Assembly (NCBI RefSeq): GCF_001509835.1
Contig: NZ_JXTJ01000005.1
Coordinates: forward strand, 1-64,000
Length of the DNA stretch: 64,000 bases
From: Allobosea sp. WAO
GTDB taxonomy: Bacteria; Pseudomonadota; Alphaproteobacteria; Rhizobiales; Beijerinckiaceae
Direction: 5' to 3'
Shown here: piece after piece, positions 43,858-54,543 of the stretch
Numbering within the stretch: position 1 is the first letter of the stretch
Layout of the letters: every line of letters begins with the position of its first letter
Notes under the pieces: model-generated
Database searches by the model: none
Told to the model about the DNA's origin: nothing
The model's input: the letters and a program-made list of their open reading frames with translations, nothing else
Translations under genes and position numbers: made by a program

Positions 43858-44076
43858 ATGATGACGGCCGAAACTAGCAGGAAAAACGGAACTGTCAGCA
43901 TCGCACCAGCGTTGAGACTGCGCTGGCCCGCATTCTTGCGGCGCCGCCACGAGCATAGGCTGGCGCTGAACGAGCGGCTCGAGCCAGAAGGGCTAAGCGC
44001 GCACATGACCAGCGACATCGGCCTGAACGATGCAAGGCTGACTTATGACAGCCGGCGCTCTGACTGCGAGCCTTAG
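43858..44076 (+). CDS. DUF1127-like small protein
   Basis: I chose ATG 43858 (second ATG at 43861) with a GGGAG site. The 72-residue product ends in a divergent DUF1127 pattern: basic RWPAFLRRRHEHRLALNERLE and MTSDIGLNDARLTYDS, where DUF1127 proteins have an LRRW...RRRRR helix and L..LDDRLLRDIGLSRSDI. DUF1127 proteins are short, abundant and linked to RNA or phosphate metabolism in alphaproteobacteria. Family membership is likely but degenerate. Confidence 0.6.
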   Translation: MMTAETSRKNGTVSIAPALRLRWPAFLRRRHEHRLALNERLEPEGLSAHMTSDIGLNDARLTYDSRRSDCEP

Positions 44077-44155
44077 GAGGCGCTCCTGCGCCCCCGCCCG
44101 AAGGGCCCGTAGCGGCCCCCTCCGATGATCAGAGTCGTCGGCTACGAACCGGCGG

Positions 44156-45529
44156 TCAGAGAGCGCTCTTGCGGGCCGTGCGCATGGTGACGAGTTCCTC
44201 GGCGGCGCTCGGATGCAGGGCGATGGTGCGGTCGAAATCCGCCTTGGTCGCGCCCATGGTCACGGCGATGGCGACGGCCTGGATGATCTCCCCGGCATCG
44301 TGACCGAGGATGTGGACACCCAGCATCCTGTCGGTCTTCGCGTCGACTACGAGCTTCATGTAGATGCGCTCATGACGGCCCGAGATCGTCGCCTTCATAG
44401 GCCGGAAGCCGGTCTCGAAGACACGCAGCTCATGACCGGCGGCGACCGCCTGCTGCTCGGTGAGCCCAACGGTACCGATTTCCGGCGTCGTGAAGACCGC
44501 CGAAGCGACGATGCTGTGGTCTGTCGTCCAGGGCTTGTTGCCGAAGGTCGAGTCGGCGAAGGCGTGGCCCTCGCGGATTGCGACAGGGGTCAGGTTGATC
44601 CGGTTGGTGACATCGCCGACCGCATGGATCGACGGGACGTTCGAGGCGGAGTTCTCGTCGACCAGGACCTGGCCGATCGGCCCGAGCTTGACACCCGCCG
44701 TTTCCAGTCCGAGCCCGTCGGTGTTGGGACGACGACCGGTCGCGACGAGGATCACGTCGGCATCGATCGGCTCGCCCTTGGCGCAATGGGCCCGGCGCGT
44801 GCCGTCAGGCAGCAGTTCGATGCGGTCGACCGTGCAGCCGAGGCGCAGCGTGATGCCGGCATGGCCGAGCGCCTCGCGCAGCCGCGTGCGGACATCCTCG
44901 TCGAAGCCGCGCAGGACGTTGTCGCCGCGATGCAGCACTGTGACGACGACGCCGAGCCGCGCGAAGAGGCTGGCGAATTCGAGCGCGATATAGCCGCCAC
45001 CGACGACGAGCATGCGGCGGGGCAGCTCCGACAGATGGAAGACCTCGTTCGAGGAGATGCCGTACTCGCCGCCCGGGATCGGCGGATCGAAGGCCGGGTA
45101 GCCGCCGGTGGCGACGAGGATATGGCGGGCCCGGACCGGCTTGCCGCTGCGCTGCAACCGCACCGTGTGCGCGTCCTCGATGACGGCGCGCTCCTCATGG
45201 ACCTGCACCATCGCCGCCTCGAGCCCCTTGCGATAGAGCCCGGAGAGCCGGCCGACCTCGTTGGCGACGGCATCGCGCAACGTCGGCCAATCGAACTCCG
45301 GCTTGGCGAGCTTCCAGCCGAAGCCGGCGGCGTCCTCGAACTCGTCGGCGAAGCGGCTGGCATAGACGAAGAGCTTCTTCGGCACGCAACCGCGGATCAC
45401 GCAGGTGCCGCCGATCCTGTCTTCCTCGGCGATGGCGACGCTGGCGCCATGGCCGGCGGAGATCCGGGCCGCGCGGGTACCGCCCGAACCTGCACCGATG
45501 ACGAAGAGATCGACGTCGAACTCGCTCAT
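44156..45529 (-). CDS. gor: Glutathione-disulfide reductase
   Basis: I chose ATG 45529, overlapping the upstream stop as ATGA. The 457-residue flavoprotein has FAD motif GAGSGGTRAARI, the redox pair in GGTCVIRGCVPKKLF, the NAD(P) loop VVGGGYIALEFASL near 170, the ATGRRPNTDG block and the C-terminal His-Glu in ALHPSAAEELV. It reduces glutathione disulfide with NADPH in the cytoplasm. Rhizobial gor often sits beside rpiA; here rpiA is 7 kb away. Confidence 0.95.
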   Translation of the reverse strand: MSEFDVDLFVIGAGSGGTRAARISAGHGASVAIAEEDRIGGTCVIRGCVPKKLFVYASRFADEFEDAAGFGWKLAKPEFDWPTLRDAVANEVGRLSGLYRKGLEAAMVQVHEERAVIEDAHTVRLQRSGKPVRARHILVATGGYPAFDPPIPGGEYGISSNEVFHLSELPRRMLVVGGGYIALEFASLFARLGVVVTVLHRGDNVLRGFDEDVRTRLREALGHAGITLRLGCTVDRIELLPDGTRRAHCAKGEPIDADVILVATGRRPNTDGLGLETAGVKLGPIGQVLVDENSASNVPSIHAVGDVTNRINLTPVAIREGHAFADSTFGNKPWTTDHSIVASAVFTTPEIGTVGLTEQQAVAAGHELRVFETGFRPMKATISGRHERIYMKLVVDAKTDRMLGVHILGHDAGEIIQAVAIAVTMGATKADFDRTIALHPSAAEELVTMRTARKSAL

Positions 45530-46791
45530 GTCCTGTCCTCGAGATTTCGCGTGTTCAAGGGAGCGGCGCAGAACAGCAACGCAGCCAGGGCCAGAATGGC
45601 GATCCACCAGCCCTGCCAGGCGCCATGCGCGACCACCACGATCGCGAAGCAGCCGGCGAAAAAGGCGACCGGCATCGCCGCCCGCGCGTGCGACAGGCGC
45701 CTCAAGCGCGCGAGCAGCAGCAGCCCGGCCGCCGCGAGCAAGGCGGCTCCGACGAGGCCGGTATCGACCCAGGCCTGCAGCGGCGCGCTATGGGGATGGC
45801 CGATCGGAAGCAGCGCCCGGCGCGGCTGCGAAATGCGTTGCGCCACCGGATTCTGGTCCAATGTCGCCGCAGCGTTGAAGCCGTAGCCGAGCACCGGCCG
45901 CAGCATCGCCGCCTCGCCGAAGGTCTCCCAGATATCGATGCGGACCTCGTGCGAGGGCTGGAGATGGCTGCGCAACGCGGCCGGCATCTCCGCCTCCAGT
46001 GCCGGCCCGATCGCAGGGGCGAGCGCCATGGTCGCCAGGAAGGCTGCGGCGGTCGCAGCAAGGGCCAGGCGCGGCGCCACCGCCAAAGCGAGCCTGGCCG
46101 CGACCATCACGACGAGCCCGAGCTTGGCCGCCTCGCTGTCCGAAGCGAAGACCAGGACCGCGACGACGAGGCCGACCAGGCCGGCAAGCGCGCGATCGCG
46201 CCCTCCGCCTTCCTGCCAGAGGCAATGGATGACGGGTACTGCAAGGATCAGGCAGGTGAGCGCGGCGCGGTTGAAATAGAAGCTCTCCTGGCGCCGGTCG
46301 AGGGCGAGCCATTTGCGCACCGCGAACTCGGTGACGAACTCGTAATAGAGCAGGCACGCGGCCAGGATCACAGTGACGGCGAGCACGCGCATGAACCGCC
46401 GGGACGGCGCAAAGGCTCCGCTCGCCGCAATCGCCAGCCCGGCGAGCACCGGCAACATGAACTCGCCCCACATCCGCAGGCCCGCTACCGGGCGATGGCT
46501 CCAGCTCGTGCTGAGCAGTGCCCATAGCGCGAAGACGAAGAGCAGGAGACCGAGCGGAGAAGACAGGAGCTTCCAGAGCCGCACGCGCATCGGGACGAGC
46601 CCCTCGCCGGCGACGGCGGCGACGAGAAAGGCGAGTGCCGCCAGAGCCAGGAACAGCGGCGCGGACCGCGTCGCGGCCCACATTGCGAGGGGAAGCGCAG
46701 CGAGCAGGCCATGGCCGAGCGCCGCAGCGGCTCCGGCAATGGGGGTACCCGTCACCACAGAAGAAGCAGGTCGAGACATCGGCGTGCTCAT
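45526..46791 (-). CDS. O-antigen ligase-like polymerase (Wzy/WaaL fold)
   Basis: The 421-residue product is a multi-pass membrane protein with about 11 transmembrane segments. The Wzy_C hallmark is visible: LRPVLGYGFNAAATLD near 305 and GHPHSAPLQAWVDTGLVG near 340, with the conserved His. Such proteins join or polymerise cell-surface sugars in the periplasmic face of the inner membrane. No other polysaccharide genes lie nearby, so the substrate is unknown. The stop overlaps the gor start. Confidence 0.82.
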   Translation of the reverse strand: MSTPMSRPASSVVTGTPIAGAAAALGHGLLAALPLAMWAATRSAPLFLALAALAFLVAAVAGEGLVPMRVRLWKLLSSPLGLLLFVFALWALLSTSWSHRPVAGLRMWGEFMLPVLAGLAIAASGAFAPSRRFMRVLAVTVILAACLLYYEFVTEFAVRKWLALDRRQESFYFNRAALTCLILAVPVIHCLWQEGGGRDRALAGLVGLVVAVLVFASDSEAAKLGLVVMVAARLALAVAPRLALAATAAAFLATMALAPAIGPALEAEMPAALRSHLQPSHEVRIDIWETFGEAAMLRPVLGYGFNAAATLDQNPVAQRISQPRRALLPIGHPHSAPLQAWVDTGLVGAALLAAAGLLLLARLRRLSHARAAMPVAFFAGCFAIVVVAHGAWQGWWIAILALAALLFCAAPLNTRNLEDRT

Positions 46792-46951
46792 ACGCGATCG
46801 CCGAAGCGCGCAATAGGGGGAAGTCGGAGTCCGCGAAAGACCTTGACTTAAGATTGATCAATCAGGCGCAATTGACTGCGCGGGCGGCGCAATGCCACAG
46901 GCGGGCGCCTACAACATATTGCGCGGAAGGGCCGCGCGCGGGAGGTAGAAC
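46792..46951. promoter_or_regulatory. Divergent promoter region of tctC and the O-antigen-ligase gene
   Basis: The 160-bp gap separates divergent starts at 46791 and 46952. A GGGAGG ribosome binding site serves tctC (46939-46944). No clear operator is seen by eye; a regulator for the tct system is not encoded nearby. Confidence 0.5.
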
Positions 46952-47914
46952 ATGCTGACAGCCATTCTCAAGCGCGGCGCCGTCACGGCGGTCGCGCTCG
47001 CCGGCCTGACGACGGCCGCATTCGCCCAGCTCGAACTGAAGATCATGGCGCCCGCCGCCCCCGGCGGCGGCTGGGACGGCACCGCCCGCTCGATGCAGCA
47101 GGCCCTGACCGCGTCCGGCATCGCCAAGAGCGTCCAGGTGACCAACGTCACCGGCGCCGGCGGTACCATCGGCCTCGCCCAGTTGATCGGCGCCAAGGGC
47201 GACGGCAATCAGCTGATGGTCAACGGCTTCGTGATGGTCGGCGCGATCCTGCTCAACAAGTCGCCGGTCAACCTGACGCAGGCGACCCCGATCGCCCGCC
47301 TGACCGCCGAAGCCCTTGTCATCGTCGTGCCCGCCGATTCGCCGATCAAGACCGCCAAGGACCTTGCCGAGCGCGTCAAGGCCGATCCGGCCAAGGTGAC
47401 CTGGGCCGGCGGCTCGGCCGGCGGTGCCGACCACATCCTCGCCGCGCTGTTCACGGACGCGGCGGGCGGCGATGCCAAGAAGATCAACTACATCCCCTTC
47501 TCGGGCGGCGGCGAGGCGCTGGCCGCCATGCTCGGCGGCCGGGTTACAGCTGGCATCTCCGGCTATGGCGAGTTCGAAGGCCAGATCAAGGCCGGCAAGC
47601 TGCGCGTCGTCGGCGTCAGCGCCGGCAAGCGCCTTGAGAACGCGCCCGATGCCCCGACCCTGAAGGAGGGCGGCGTCGATGTCGAGCTGCTCAACTGGCG
47701 CTCGGTCGTCGCCCCTCCGGGCCTGACGGACGCGCAGAAGACCACGCTTTCCGGCGCGATCGACAAGATGGTCAAGTCGAAGGAATGGGCCGAGATCCTG
47801 AAGGCCCGTGGCTGGGACGACGCCTATCTCGCCAGCGCCGAGTTCGACGCCTTCCTGAAGGCCGAGACCGTGCGCGTCGAGAAGGTCATGCGCGATGTCG
47901 GCCTGGTGAAGTAA
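46952..47914 (+). CDS. tctC: Tripartite tricarboxylate transporter substrate-binding protein
   Basis: The 320-residue product has a signal peptide ([21 protein letters not shown]) and the Bug/TctC fold: opening [17 protein letters not shown] with the ligand-binding loop, [16 protein letters not shown] and the second-domain block [17 protein letters not shown]. TctC captures a carboxylate in the periplasm and gives it to TctBA. The ligand is not deducible, since citrate, other dicarboxylates and aromatic acids are all possible in this family. tctB and tctA follow. Confidence 0.93.
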   Translation: MLTAILKRGAVTAVALAGLTTAAFAQLELKIMAPAAPGGGWDGTARSMQQALTASGIAKSVQVTNVTGAGGTIGLAQLIGAKGDGNQLMVNGFVMVGAILLNKSPVNLTQATPIARLTAEALVIVVPADSPIKTAKDLAERVKADPAKVTWAGGSAGGADHILAALFTDAAGGDAKKINYIPFSGGGEALAAMLGGRVTAGISGYGEFEGQIKAGKLRVVGVSAGKRLENAPDAPTLKEGGVDVELLNWRSVVAPPGLTDAQKTTLSGAIDKMVKSKEWAEILKARGWDDAYLASAEFDAFLKAETVRVEKVMRDVGLVK

Positions 47915-47990
47915 GAATACCCGATATCGACGGGTGGCCGCATGGCCGCCCGTCTTCGCAGTTCTCAACACAAGCTCGACGGCAAAGCCC

Positions 47991-48455
47991 ATGTCCCGTT
48001 CCATCGACCGCCCTGCCCTCGTCGTCGGGCTCCTGCTTCTGGCCGCCGCGGCGATCGTCGCCTTCGACGCATCGCGCCAGACGATCACCTCGAATTACGG
48101 CGTAGGGCCGACTGCGATGCCCTATGTCGTCTGCGCCGGGCTGGTCACGCTCGGCCTCGCTCATCTCGTCGTCGCCTTCAAGGAAGGCCTGCCGAAGCCA
48201 GAGCCGGCCGATGTGCGGGCGCTGCTCTGGATCGGCGGCGGACTCGTCGGGCTGATCGCCTGCATCGCGCTCGGCGGCGGCTTCATCATCGCCACGGCGA
48301 TCCTGTTTTCCTGCACGGCACGCGGCTTCGGTCGTGATGCGCTGCCGGCCGACATCGCGATCGGCCTCGTCATGGGCGCCTCGATCTACCTGCTCTTCCT
48401 CAAGCTCCTGACCCTGTCGCTACCGGCCGGGCCGCTCGAGCGGCTACTGGGCTGA
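47991..48455 (+). CDS. tctB: Tripartite tricarboxylate transporter small membrane subunit
   Basis: I chose ATG 47991 ([17 protein letters not shown]). The 154-residue product has four transmembrane segments (about 8-25, 40-62, 74-100 and 120-145), with the TctB-type loop [14 protein letters not shown] near 35. It is the small permease subunit pairing with TctA. It lies 76 bp behind tctC. Confidence 0.9.
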   Translation: MSRSIDRPALVVGLLLLAAAAIVAFDASRQTITSNYGVGPTAMPYVVCAGLVTLGLAHLVVAFKEGLPKPEPADVRALLWIGGGLVGLIACIALGGGFIIATAILFSCTARGFGRDALPADIAIGLVMGASIYLLFLKLLTLSLPAGPLERLLG

Positions 48456-48468
48456 AAGGCGCGCCCCG

Positions 48469-49968
48469 ATGGAAACCCTGCTCTCCCTCGCCAACGGCTT
48501 CTCGGTCGCTCTCGAGCCCTCCAAGCTCCTTTTCTGCCTGATCGGCGTCTTCCTCGGCACCGCGGTGGGCGTGCTGCCTGGCATCGGGCCGGCGCTGACG
48601 GTCGCCCTCCTGCTGCCGGTGACCTTCAAGCTCGACCCGGCCGGCTCGCTGATCATGTTCGCCGGCATCTATTATGGCGGCATGTATGGCGGCTCGACCA
48701 CCGCCATCCTGCTCAATGCCCCCGGTGAAAGCGCCTCGCTGGCAACAGCGCTGGAAGGCTCGAAGATGGCCAAGGCCGGACGCGGCGGCCCCGCGCTGGC
48801 GACGGCGGCGATCGGCTCCTTCGTCGCCGGCCTGATCGCGACGATCGGCCTCGCCTTCCTGGCGCCCTGGCTGGTCGAACTCGCAATCAAGTTCGGGCCT
48901 TGGGACTACTTCGCGCTGATGATCGTCGCCTTCGTCACGGTCTCGGCGACCTTCGGCGACTCGCCGCTGCGTGGCCTGACGAGCCTCTTCCTCGGCATGC
49001 TGCTCGGGCTGATCGGCATCGACAAGCTGACCGGCCAGGCCCGCCTGACCTTCGGCGTGCCCGAGCTGCTCAACGGCGTCGAGGTGACGACGCTCGCCGT
49101 CGGCCTGTTCGCGGTCGGCGAGGCCTTCTATGTCGCCTCGAAGCGCTGGCGCGAGCCTGAGGAGATCATTCCGATCAAGGGCTCGCTGTGGATGAACAAG
49201 CAGGACTGGAAACGCTCCTGGGCGCCCTGGCTGCGCGGCACAGCCTATGGTTTCCCGATCGGCGCCCTGCCGGCCGGCGGCGCCGAGGTGCCGACCTTCC
49301 TCAGCTATTCGACGGAGAAGAAGCTCTGCAAATATCCGGATGAGTTCGGCAAGGGCGCGATCGAGGGCGTCGCCGGCCCGGAAGCCGCCAACAACGCCTC
49401 AGCCGCCGGCACGCTCGTGCCTCTGCTGACGCTCGGCCTGCCGACCTCGGCGACCGCCGCGATCATGCTGGCCGGCTTCCAGCAGTACGGGCTCAACCCC
49501 GGCCCGCTGCTCTTCGCCGAGAAGCCCGACCTGGTCTGGGGCCTGATCGCCTCGCTCTTCATCGCCAACGTCATGCTGGTGATCCTGAACCTGCCGCTGA
49601 TCGGGGTCTGGGTCCGGCTTCTGGCGGTGCCACAGCCCTGGCTCTATGCCGGCATCCTGGTCTTCGCGACCATGGGCACGCTCGCGGTCAACCCCTCCCC
49701 GGTCGAGCTCGGCATGCTCTTCCTCTTCGGCTATCTCGGCTATCTGATGCGCCGCTACGATTACCCGGTCGCGCCGATGGTCGTCGGGCTGATCCTCGGG
49801 CCGATGGCGGAGGCGCAATTGCGACGCGCCCTGCAGATCAGCCTCGGCGACCCGATGATCCTGCTTGAGAATCCGGGCTCGGCGACGCTGCTCGGCATCG
49901 CCTTCATCGCTCTGGTCGCGCCCTTCGTGATGAAGGGGCTGAACAAGTTCAAGGCTGCCGAGGACTGA
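48469..49968 (+). CDS. tctA: Tripartite tricarboxylate transporter large permease
   Basis: The 499-residue product has the TctA family signatures: [21 protein letters not shown] near 25 (spread over the first membrane pair), [20 protein letters not shown], and [21 protein letters not shown] near 305 with the repeated half. It has about 12 membrane segments. It is the proton- or sodium-coupled carboxylate permease that receives substrate from TctC. It follows tctB by 13 bp. Confidence 0.95.
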   Translation: METLLSLANGFSVALEPSKLLFCLIGVFLGTAVGVLPGIGPALTVALLLPVTFKLDPAGSLIMFAGIYYGGMYGGSTTAILLNAPGESASLATALEGSKMAKAGRGGPALATAAIGSFVAGLIATIGLAFLAPWLVELAIKFGPWDYFALMIVAFVTVSATFGDSPLRGLTSLFLGMLLGLIGIDKLTGQARLTFGVPELLNGVEVTTLAVGLFAVGEAFYVASKRWREPEEIIPIKGSLWMNKQDWKRSWAPWLRGTAYGFPIGALPAGGAEVPTFLSYSTEKKLCKYPDEFGKGAIEGVAGPEAANNASAAGTLVPLLTLGLPTSATAAIMLAGFQQYGLNPGPLLFAEKPDLVWGLIASLFIANVMLVILNLPLIGVWVRLLAVPQPWLYAGILVFATMGTLAVNPSPVELGMLFLFGYLGYLMRRYDYPVAPMVVGLILGPMAEAQLRRALQISLGDPMILLENPGSATLLGIAFIALVAPFVMKGLNKFKAAED

Positions 49969-50076
49969 CGCCGGACGCGCAACCGGCACGTGTCAACGCC
50001 GGTTGCGCTTGAACAAATGCGGCGCGACTGTGTTGCGATCTTCACCGGCCCTGTGCGGCCCGACCGAGGATCGACC

Positions 50077-51501
50077 ATGAGCGACGTAACGCTTTCCCCC
50101 ACCACCGCCCAGCCTGTGACCGCCGAACCCAGCCTGCATCGCGTGATGGGGCCATGGCTGCTGCTGCTCTTCATCGTCGGCGACATTCTCGGCACGGGCA
50201 TCTATGCGCTGACCGGCCAGGTCGCCAAGCAGGTCGGCGGCGTGGTCTGGCTGCCCTTCCTGATCGCGTTCGTGGTCGCGATGATCACCGCCTTCAGCTA
50301 TCTCGAGCTCGTCACGAAGTATCCGCGCGCCGCCGGCGCGGCGCTCTACGCGCACAAGGCCTTCGGCGTCCATTTCATCACCTTCATCGTCGCCTTCGCG
50401 GTGATGTGCTCGGGCATCACCTCGGCCTCGACCGCCTCGCGCGCCTTCGCGGCGAACATGTCGAGCGCCTTCGGGCTCGGCCTCTCCGGTGGGTTCGGCA
50501 TCACCCTGCTCGGCCTCGGCTTCATGGCGGTTGTCGCCGCAGTCAATTTCCGCGGCGTCGGCGAGAGCGTGAAGGCCAATGTCGTGCTGACCTGCGTCGA
50601 GCTGACGGGCCTGCTGATCGTGATCTTCGTGGGCCTATGGGCGATCGCCGCCGGCCAGGGCGACGTCTCGCGGGTGATGCAGTTCAAGCCGGCCGGCGAT
50701 GGCGGGCTGTTCTGGCCTGTGATCGCCGCGACCACCCTCGCCTTCTTCGCGATGGTCGGCTTCGAGGACTCGGTCAACATGGCCGAGGAATGCAAGGAAC
50801 CGACACGGATATTCCCGAAGGTGCTGCTCGCCGGCCTCATCATCACCGGAACGATCTATGTGCTGGTCTCGGTTTCGGCGATCACGCTGGTCTCGCCCGA
50901 ACAGCTCGGCGAGGGCGAGACGCCGCTGCTCAAGGTGGTCGCGGCCGGCGCGCCAAACTTCCCGATCTGGATCTTCGGCTTCATCACCATGTTCGCCGTC
51001 GCCAACAGCGCGCTGATCAACATGCTGATGGCGAGCCGGCTGGTCTACGGCATGAGCCGCGAGCACGTGCTGCCGCCGGTTCTCGGCAAGGTGCATCCGA
51101 GCCGGCGCAGCCCCTATGTCGCGATCGCCTTCACGACACTGCTCGCCTTCGCGCTGATCACCTTCGTCGGCGAGGTACCGGCGCTGGGCGGCACGACGGC
51201 TCTGCTGCTGCTCTGCGTCTTCACCGTCGTCAACATCACCGTGCTGATCCTGCGCAAGGATCCGGTCGACCACGGCCATTTCCGCACCCCGACGATCCTG
51301 CCGGTGGCGGGCGCGCTGTTCTGTGCCTTCTTCGCCGGGCCTTGGACCGGGCGTGATCCGGTCCAGTACAAGATCGCCGGCGTGCTGATCGGCATCGGCG
51401 TCGTGCTATGGCTGGTCACGGTGATGGTCAACCGCGCCACGGGTGTGCGGCCGAGCGACCCGACCATGGAGGATATCGGCGGCCACGGCCCGGTGAACTG
51501 A
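50077..51501 (+). CDS. APC superfamily amino acid permease
   Basis: I chose ATG 50077 (MSDVTLSPTTAQPVTAEPSL). The 474-residue product has about 12 transmembrane segments. The APC signature lies at the start of helix 1: LLLFIVGDILGTGIYALTG, and helix 3 onward shows SYLELVTKYPRAAGAALYAH; the Phe-rich FFAMVGFEDSVNMAEE is typical of helix 6. It probably imports amino acids or polyamines. It starts 108 bp after tctA, and a strong terminator follows. Confidence 0.88.
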   Translation: MSDVTLSPTTAQPVTAEPSLHRVMGPWLLLLFIVGDILGTGIYALTGQVAKQVGGVVWLPFLIAFVVAMITAFSYLELVTKYPRAAGAALYAHKAFGVHFITFIVAFAVMCSGITSASTASRAFAANMSSAFGLGLSGGFGITLLGLGFMAVVAAVNFRGVGESVKANVVLTCVELTGLLIVIFVGLWAIAAGQGDVSRVMQFKPAGDGGLFWPVIAATTLAFFAMVGFEDSVNMAEECKEPTRIFPKVLLAGLIITGTIYVLVSVSAITLVSPEQLGEGETPLLKVVAAGAPNFPIWIFGFITMFAVANSALINMLMASRLVYGMSREHVLPPVLGKVHPSRRSPYVAIAFTTLLAFALITFVGEVPALGGTTALLLLCVFTVVNITVLILRKDPVDHGHFRTPTILPVAGALFCAFFAGPWTGRDPVQYKIAGVLIGIGVVLWLVTVMVNRATGVRPSDPTMEDIGGHGPVN

Positions 51502-51520
51502 GGCGGAGACGAGACACGAA

Positions 51521-51552
51521 AAAGCCGCCGGCGCGCTAGCACCGGCGGCTTT
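51521..51552. terminator. Bidirectional rho-independent terminator
   Basis: Eleven-base perfect stem AAAGCCGCCGG (51521-51531) / CCGGCGGCTTT (51542-51552) with a 10-base loop. The stem edges are A/T runs in both directions, so it can end the APC permease transcript and the convergent DUF2059 transcript. Confidence 0.85.
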
Positions 51553-51570
51553 CATGTAGAGCGCTACCGC

Positions 51571-52065
51571 TCAGAGCTGATGGCCGCGCTTGCGCATCTC
51601 GGCATAGAAGCGATCATAGAGCATGTTGCTGGTCGCGACGCTCCAGGGCTGCAGCAGCGTGTAGATCTCGTCGATGACCTCCGGCCGGAACGAATTGTAG
51701 CGCTGGCCGACCGGCGAGTTGAAGAAGGCCGCGACCTCCTTGAGATCGGGCTCGGTCATCTTGCCGGCGAAGGCGCGCGCCGAAGTGTCGACGATCTCGT
51801 TGCGCTTGGACTCGGCATCATCCTTCAGGCTGGCGAGGACCTCGTCGAGATCCTTCTTCAGCTCCGGCCGGGTCGTGCCGACGCTCTGGCGGACACCAGC
51901 GACGAACTCGGTGTAGATCGAGTCGAAGGACTGGGCGAGGCCCGAGGAGACGACGACGTCGCGAGCCGCCTTGAGGTGCTCGGGGCTGGGCCCCTGCTGC
52001 GCCAACGCCGGTGCGGCAAGCAGCGCCAGCGAAAGGATCGCGCCGGCCAGGCTGTGACGGATCAT
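51571..52065 (-). CDS. DUF2059 secreted protein
   Basis: I chose ATG 52065 (MIRHSLAGAILSLALLAAPALAQ), which opens a signal peptide. The 164-residue product is helical after cleavage and carries the DUF2059 core near 90-135: ARAFAGKMTEPDLKEVAAFF and SPVGQRYNSFRPEVIDE. DUF2059 proteins are exported helical proteins of unknown role, often downstream of rpiA as here. Confidence 0.85.
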   Translation of the reverse strand: MIRHSLAGAILSLALLAAPALAQQGPSPEHLKAARDVVVSSGLAQSFDSIYTEFVAGVRQSVGTTRPELKKDLDEVLASLKDDAESKRNEIVDTSARAFAGKMTEPDLKEVAAFFNSPVGQRYNSFRPEVIDEIYTLLQPWSVATSNMLYDRFYAEMRKRGHQL

Positions 52066-52162
52066 GCAGGGTTCCCCTTTGTCGAATCTCGGCACCGGCT
52101 CAATCCGCCTCACGAGGCGGCGGACCTCGGCCGGGCACACCGTTGGCCGCTCTTAGAACATG

Positions 52163-52193
52163 TCCAGCCAAAGTGGAAACCACTTTTGCTGGA
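52163..52193. repeat. REP-like hairpin downstream of rpiA
   Basis: TCCAGC (52163-52168) and AAAGTGG (52170-52176) pair with CCACTTT (52180-52186) and GCTGGA (52188-52193); one mismatch and a 3-base loop. It lies between rpiA and DUF2059. Similar AAAGTGGAAACCACTTT hairpins recur in Hyphomicrobiales. Confidence 0.75.
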
Positions 52194-52252
52194 TAGGTTC
52201 ATTGGCCGGACATTGCCGAGAAAGCGGGCGCGAGCGTGGCGAGAATCCGGCT

Positions 52253-52963
52253 TCAGCCGCGCTTCGCCGACACGTCCCCGAAGAGCTGCACACCGGCCGG
52301 CCCCGCGACGAAGGCCGCCGTTGCCAGGCCGATGAACAGACCGCTTTCGACCACGCCGGGCACCTGGTTGAGCATGGCAGCGAGCCGCTCGGGATCCGCG
52401 ATGCTGCCGAGATGCGCATCGAGGATGAAATGGCCACCATCGGTCAGGAGCGTCGAACCATCCGGCCGCTTGCGCAGGACGAGCTCGCCGCTCGCTTCGG
52501 CATCGGCGATGGCAGCAGCCACCGCGCGCCGGGTCGCCTCCAACCCGAAGGGCACGACCTCGATCGGCAACGGGAAACGGCCAAGCGTCGCGACCTGCTT
52601 GCCGGCATCAGCGATGACCACCATCCGCTTCGAGGCGGCAGCGACGATCTTCTCACGCAGCAGGGCGGCGCCGCCGCCCTTGATCAGCCGCAGGGAGCCG
52701 TCGATCTCGTCCGCGCCGTCGATGGTGAGATCGAGTTCGGGCGTCTCGTCCAGGGTCGACATCGGGATGCCGAGGCCAAGCGCCTGCGCCTGCGTCGCCT
52801 CGGAAGTCGCGACACAGACCACATCTAGGCCGGCGGCGACTTTCGCGCCAAGCCCGTCGACGAAGAGCTTGGCGGTCGAGCCCGTGCCGAGGCCGAGCCG
52901 CATGCCCGGCTGCACCAGCGCCAGCGCCGCCTCGGCAGCGGCCTTCTTGAGATCGTCGCTCAT
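52253..52963 (-). CDS. rpiA: Ribose-5-phosphate isomerase A
   Basis: The 236-residue product has the RpiA blocks: [15 protein letters not shown] near 25, [28 protein letters not shown] near 80 in two contiguous parts, with catalytic Asp, Glu and Lys, and [12 protein letters not shown] near 175. It interconverts ribose 5-phosphate and ribulose 5-phosphate. Its ATG overlaps the gabD stop (52960-52963, ATGA). Confidence 0.95.
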   Translation of the reverse strand: MSDDLKKAAAEAALALVQPGMRLGLGTGSTAKLFVDGLGAKVAAGLDVVCVATSEATQAQALGLGIPMSTLDETPELDLTIDGADEIDGSLRLIKGGGAALLREKIVAAASKRMVVIADAGKQVATLGRFPLPIEVVPFGLEATRRAVAAAIADAEASGELVLRKRPDGSTLLTDGGHFILDAHLGSIADPERLAAMLNQVPGVVESGLFIGLATAAFVAGPAGVQLFGDVSAKRG

Positions 52964-54411
52964 GCGCCCAGCCCGCCAACGAGCATGTATTTCATCTCGA
53001 CGAACTCATCCATGCCGTGCAGCGAGCCTTCGCGGCCGAGGCCGGATTCCTTGACGCCGCCGAAGGGCGCGACCTCAGTGCCGAGCATGGCCGAATTGAT
53101 GCCGACCATGCCGTATTCCAGCTCTTCGGCGACGCGGAAGGCGCGGCCGAGATCCCGGGTATAGAAATAGGCGGCCAGGCCGAAGGGCGTGTCGTTGGCG
53201 AGCGCGACGACCTCGTCCTCGTTCTTGAAGCTGTAGACCGGCGCGACCGGGCCGAAGGTCTCCTCGCGCGTCACCAGCATCTTGGTGGTCACGCCGGACA
53301 GCACCGTCGGCTCATAGAAGCTGCGGCCCAGCGCATGGCGCTTGCCACCGGTCACGACCTTGGCCCCGCCCGCCACCGCATCGGCGACATGGCGCTCGAC
53401 CTTCTCGACCGCGCGCGCATTGATCAGCGGCCCCTGCACCACGCCGACCTCGACGCCGTTGCCGACCTTCATCTTGGCGACCTCGCCGGCGAACTTCGCC
53501 ACGAACTCGTCATGGATGCCCTCCTGCACGAAGAGGCGATTGGTGCAGACGCAGGTCTGGCCCATGTTGCGGAACTTGGCCGCGATCGCGCCCTGCACGG
53601 CCGCGTCGACATCGGCATCGTCGAAGACGATGAAGGGCGCATTGCCGCCGAGCTCGAGCCCGACCTTCTTCACGGTCGAGGCCGCCTGCTGCATCAGGAG
53701 TTTGCCGACCGGGGTCGAGCCGGTGAAGCCGATGAAGCGCACCGTCGGATGCGAGGTCATCACGCCGCCGATCGCGACGGCGTCACCGGTGACGACATTG
53801 ATCACGCCCTTGGGGAAGCCGGCGCGCTCGGCAAGCTCGACCAAGGCGAGCGCGGTGAGCGGGGTGTCCGGCGCCGGCTTGACCACGAAGGTACAACCGG
53901 CGGCGAGGCCGGGCGCACATTTGCGGGTGATCATCGCGGCCGGGAAATTCCAGGGCGTGATCGCGGCGCAGACGCCGACCGGCTGCTTCTGCACGATGAT
54001 GCGCGAATTCGGGAAGGGCGAGGGAATCGTCTCGCCGTAGATCCGCTTGGCTTCCTCGGCATAGAACTCGACGAAGGAGGCGGCGTAGGCGACCTCGCCG
54101 CGCGCCTCGGCCAGCGGCTTGCCCTGCTCGGCCGTCATGATCTGCGCCAGATCCTCCTGGCTCGCCATGATCAGCTCGAACCATTTGCGCAGGATCGCCG
54201 AGCGCTCCTTGGCGGTCTTCCTGGCCCAGGGCTTGAAGGCGCGCGCGGCCGCCTCGACTGCAGAGGTCGTCTCGTCGGCGCCGAAGCGCGGCACTTTTGC
54301 GAGAACCTCGCCGGTCGCTGGGTTGTCGACCGCATCGACACCTTCGCCGATCCAACTACCGTCGACATAGCACTGCGAGCGAAGAAGCGACGGATCGTTG
54401 AGCTTGAGCAT
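52960..54411 (-). CDS. gabD: NAD(P)-dependent succinate-semialdehyde dehydrogenase
   Basis: I chose ATG 54411 ([20 protein letters not shown]). The 483-residue aldehyde dehydrogenase has Asn in [14 protein letters not shown], the catalytic Glu in [15 protein letters not shown], the nucleophile Cys in [15 protein letters not shown] and the closing [13 protein letters not shown] block. The overall sequence is of the GabD type: it oxidises succinate semialdehyde to succinate, linking GABA breakdown to the TCA cycle. It is transcribed ahead of rpiA. Confidence 0.93.
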   Translation of the reverse strand: MLKLNDPSLLRSQCYVDGSWIGEGVDAVDNPATGEVLAKVPRFGADETTSAVEAAARAFKPWARKTAKERSAILRKWFELIMASQEDLAQIMTAEQGKPLAEARGEVAYAASFVEFYAEEAKRIYGETIPSPFPNSRIIVQKQPVGVCAAITPWNFPAAMITRKCAPGLAAGCTFVVKPAPDTPLTALALVELAERAGFPKGVINVVTGDAVAIGGVMTSHPTVRFIGFTGSTPVGKLLMQQAASTVKKVGLELGGNAPFIVFDDADVDAAVQGAIAAKFRNMGQTCVCTNRLFVQEGIHDEFVAKFAGEVAKMKVGNGVEVGVVQGPLINARAVEKVERHVADAVAGGAKVVTGGKRHALGRSFYEPTVLSGVTTKMLVTREETFGPVAPVYSFKNEDEVVALANDTPFGLAAYFYTRDLGRAFRVAEELEYGMVGINSAMLGTEVAPFGGVKESGLGREGSLHGMDEFVEMKYMLVGGLGA

Positions 54412-54543
54412 GGCAGGCCTCGGACATTGCGGAGGGGATGCCCGGGGCTCTAGCACGCGGGCACCGGGCTTGCCGACAGCAAAAAGCCCGCATCAGGCGC
54501 ATGGGCGCCCGGCGGGAGCCATCGAACCCGGCCGAAATGCCCG

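Noticed and set aside
44213..45886. 557-codon plus-strand frame over gor
   Set aside because: Antisense to gor; His/Asp/Arg-rich shadow protein.
53017..54453. 478-codon plus-strand frame over gabD
   Set aside because: Antisense to gabD, which has all catalytic motifs.
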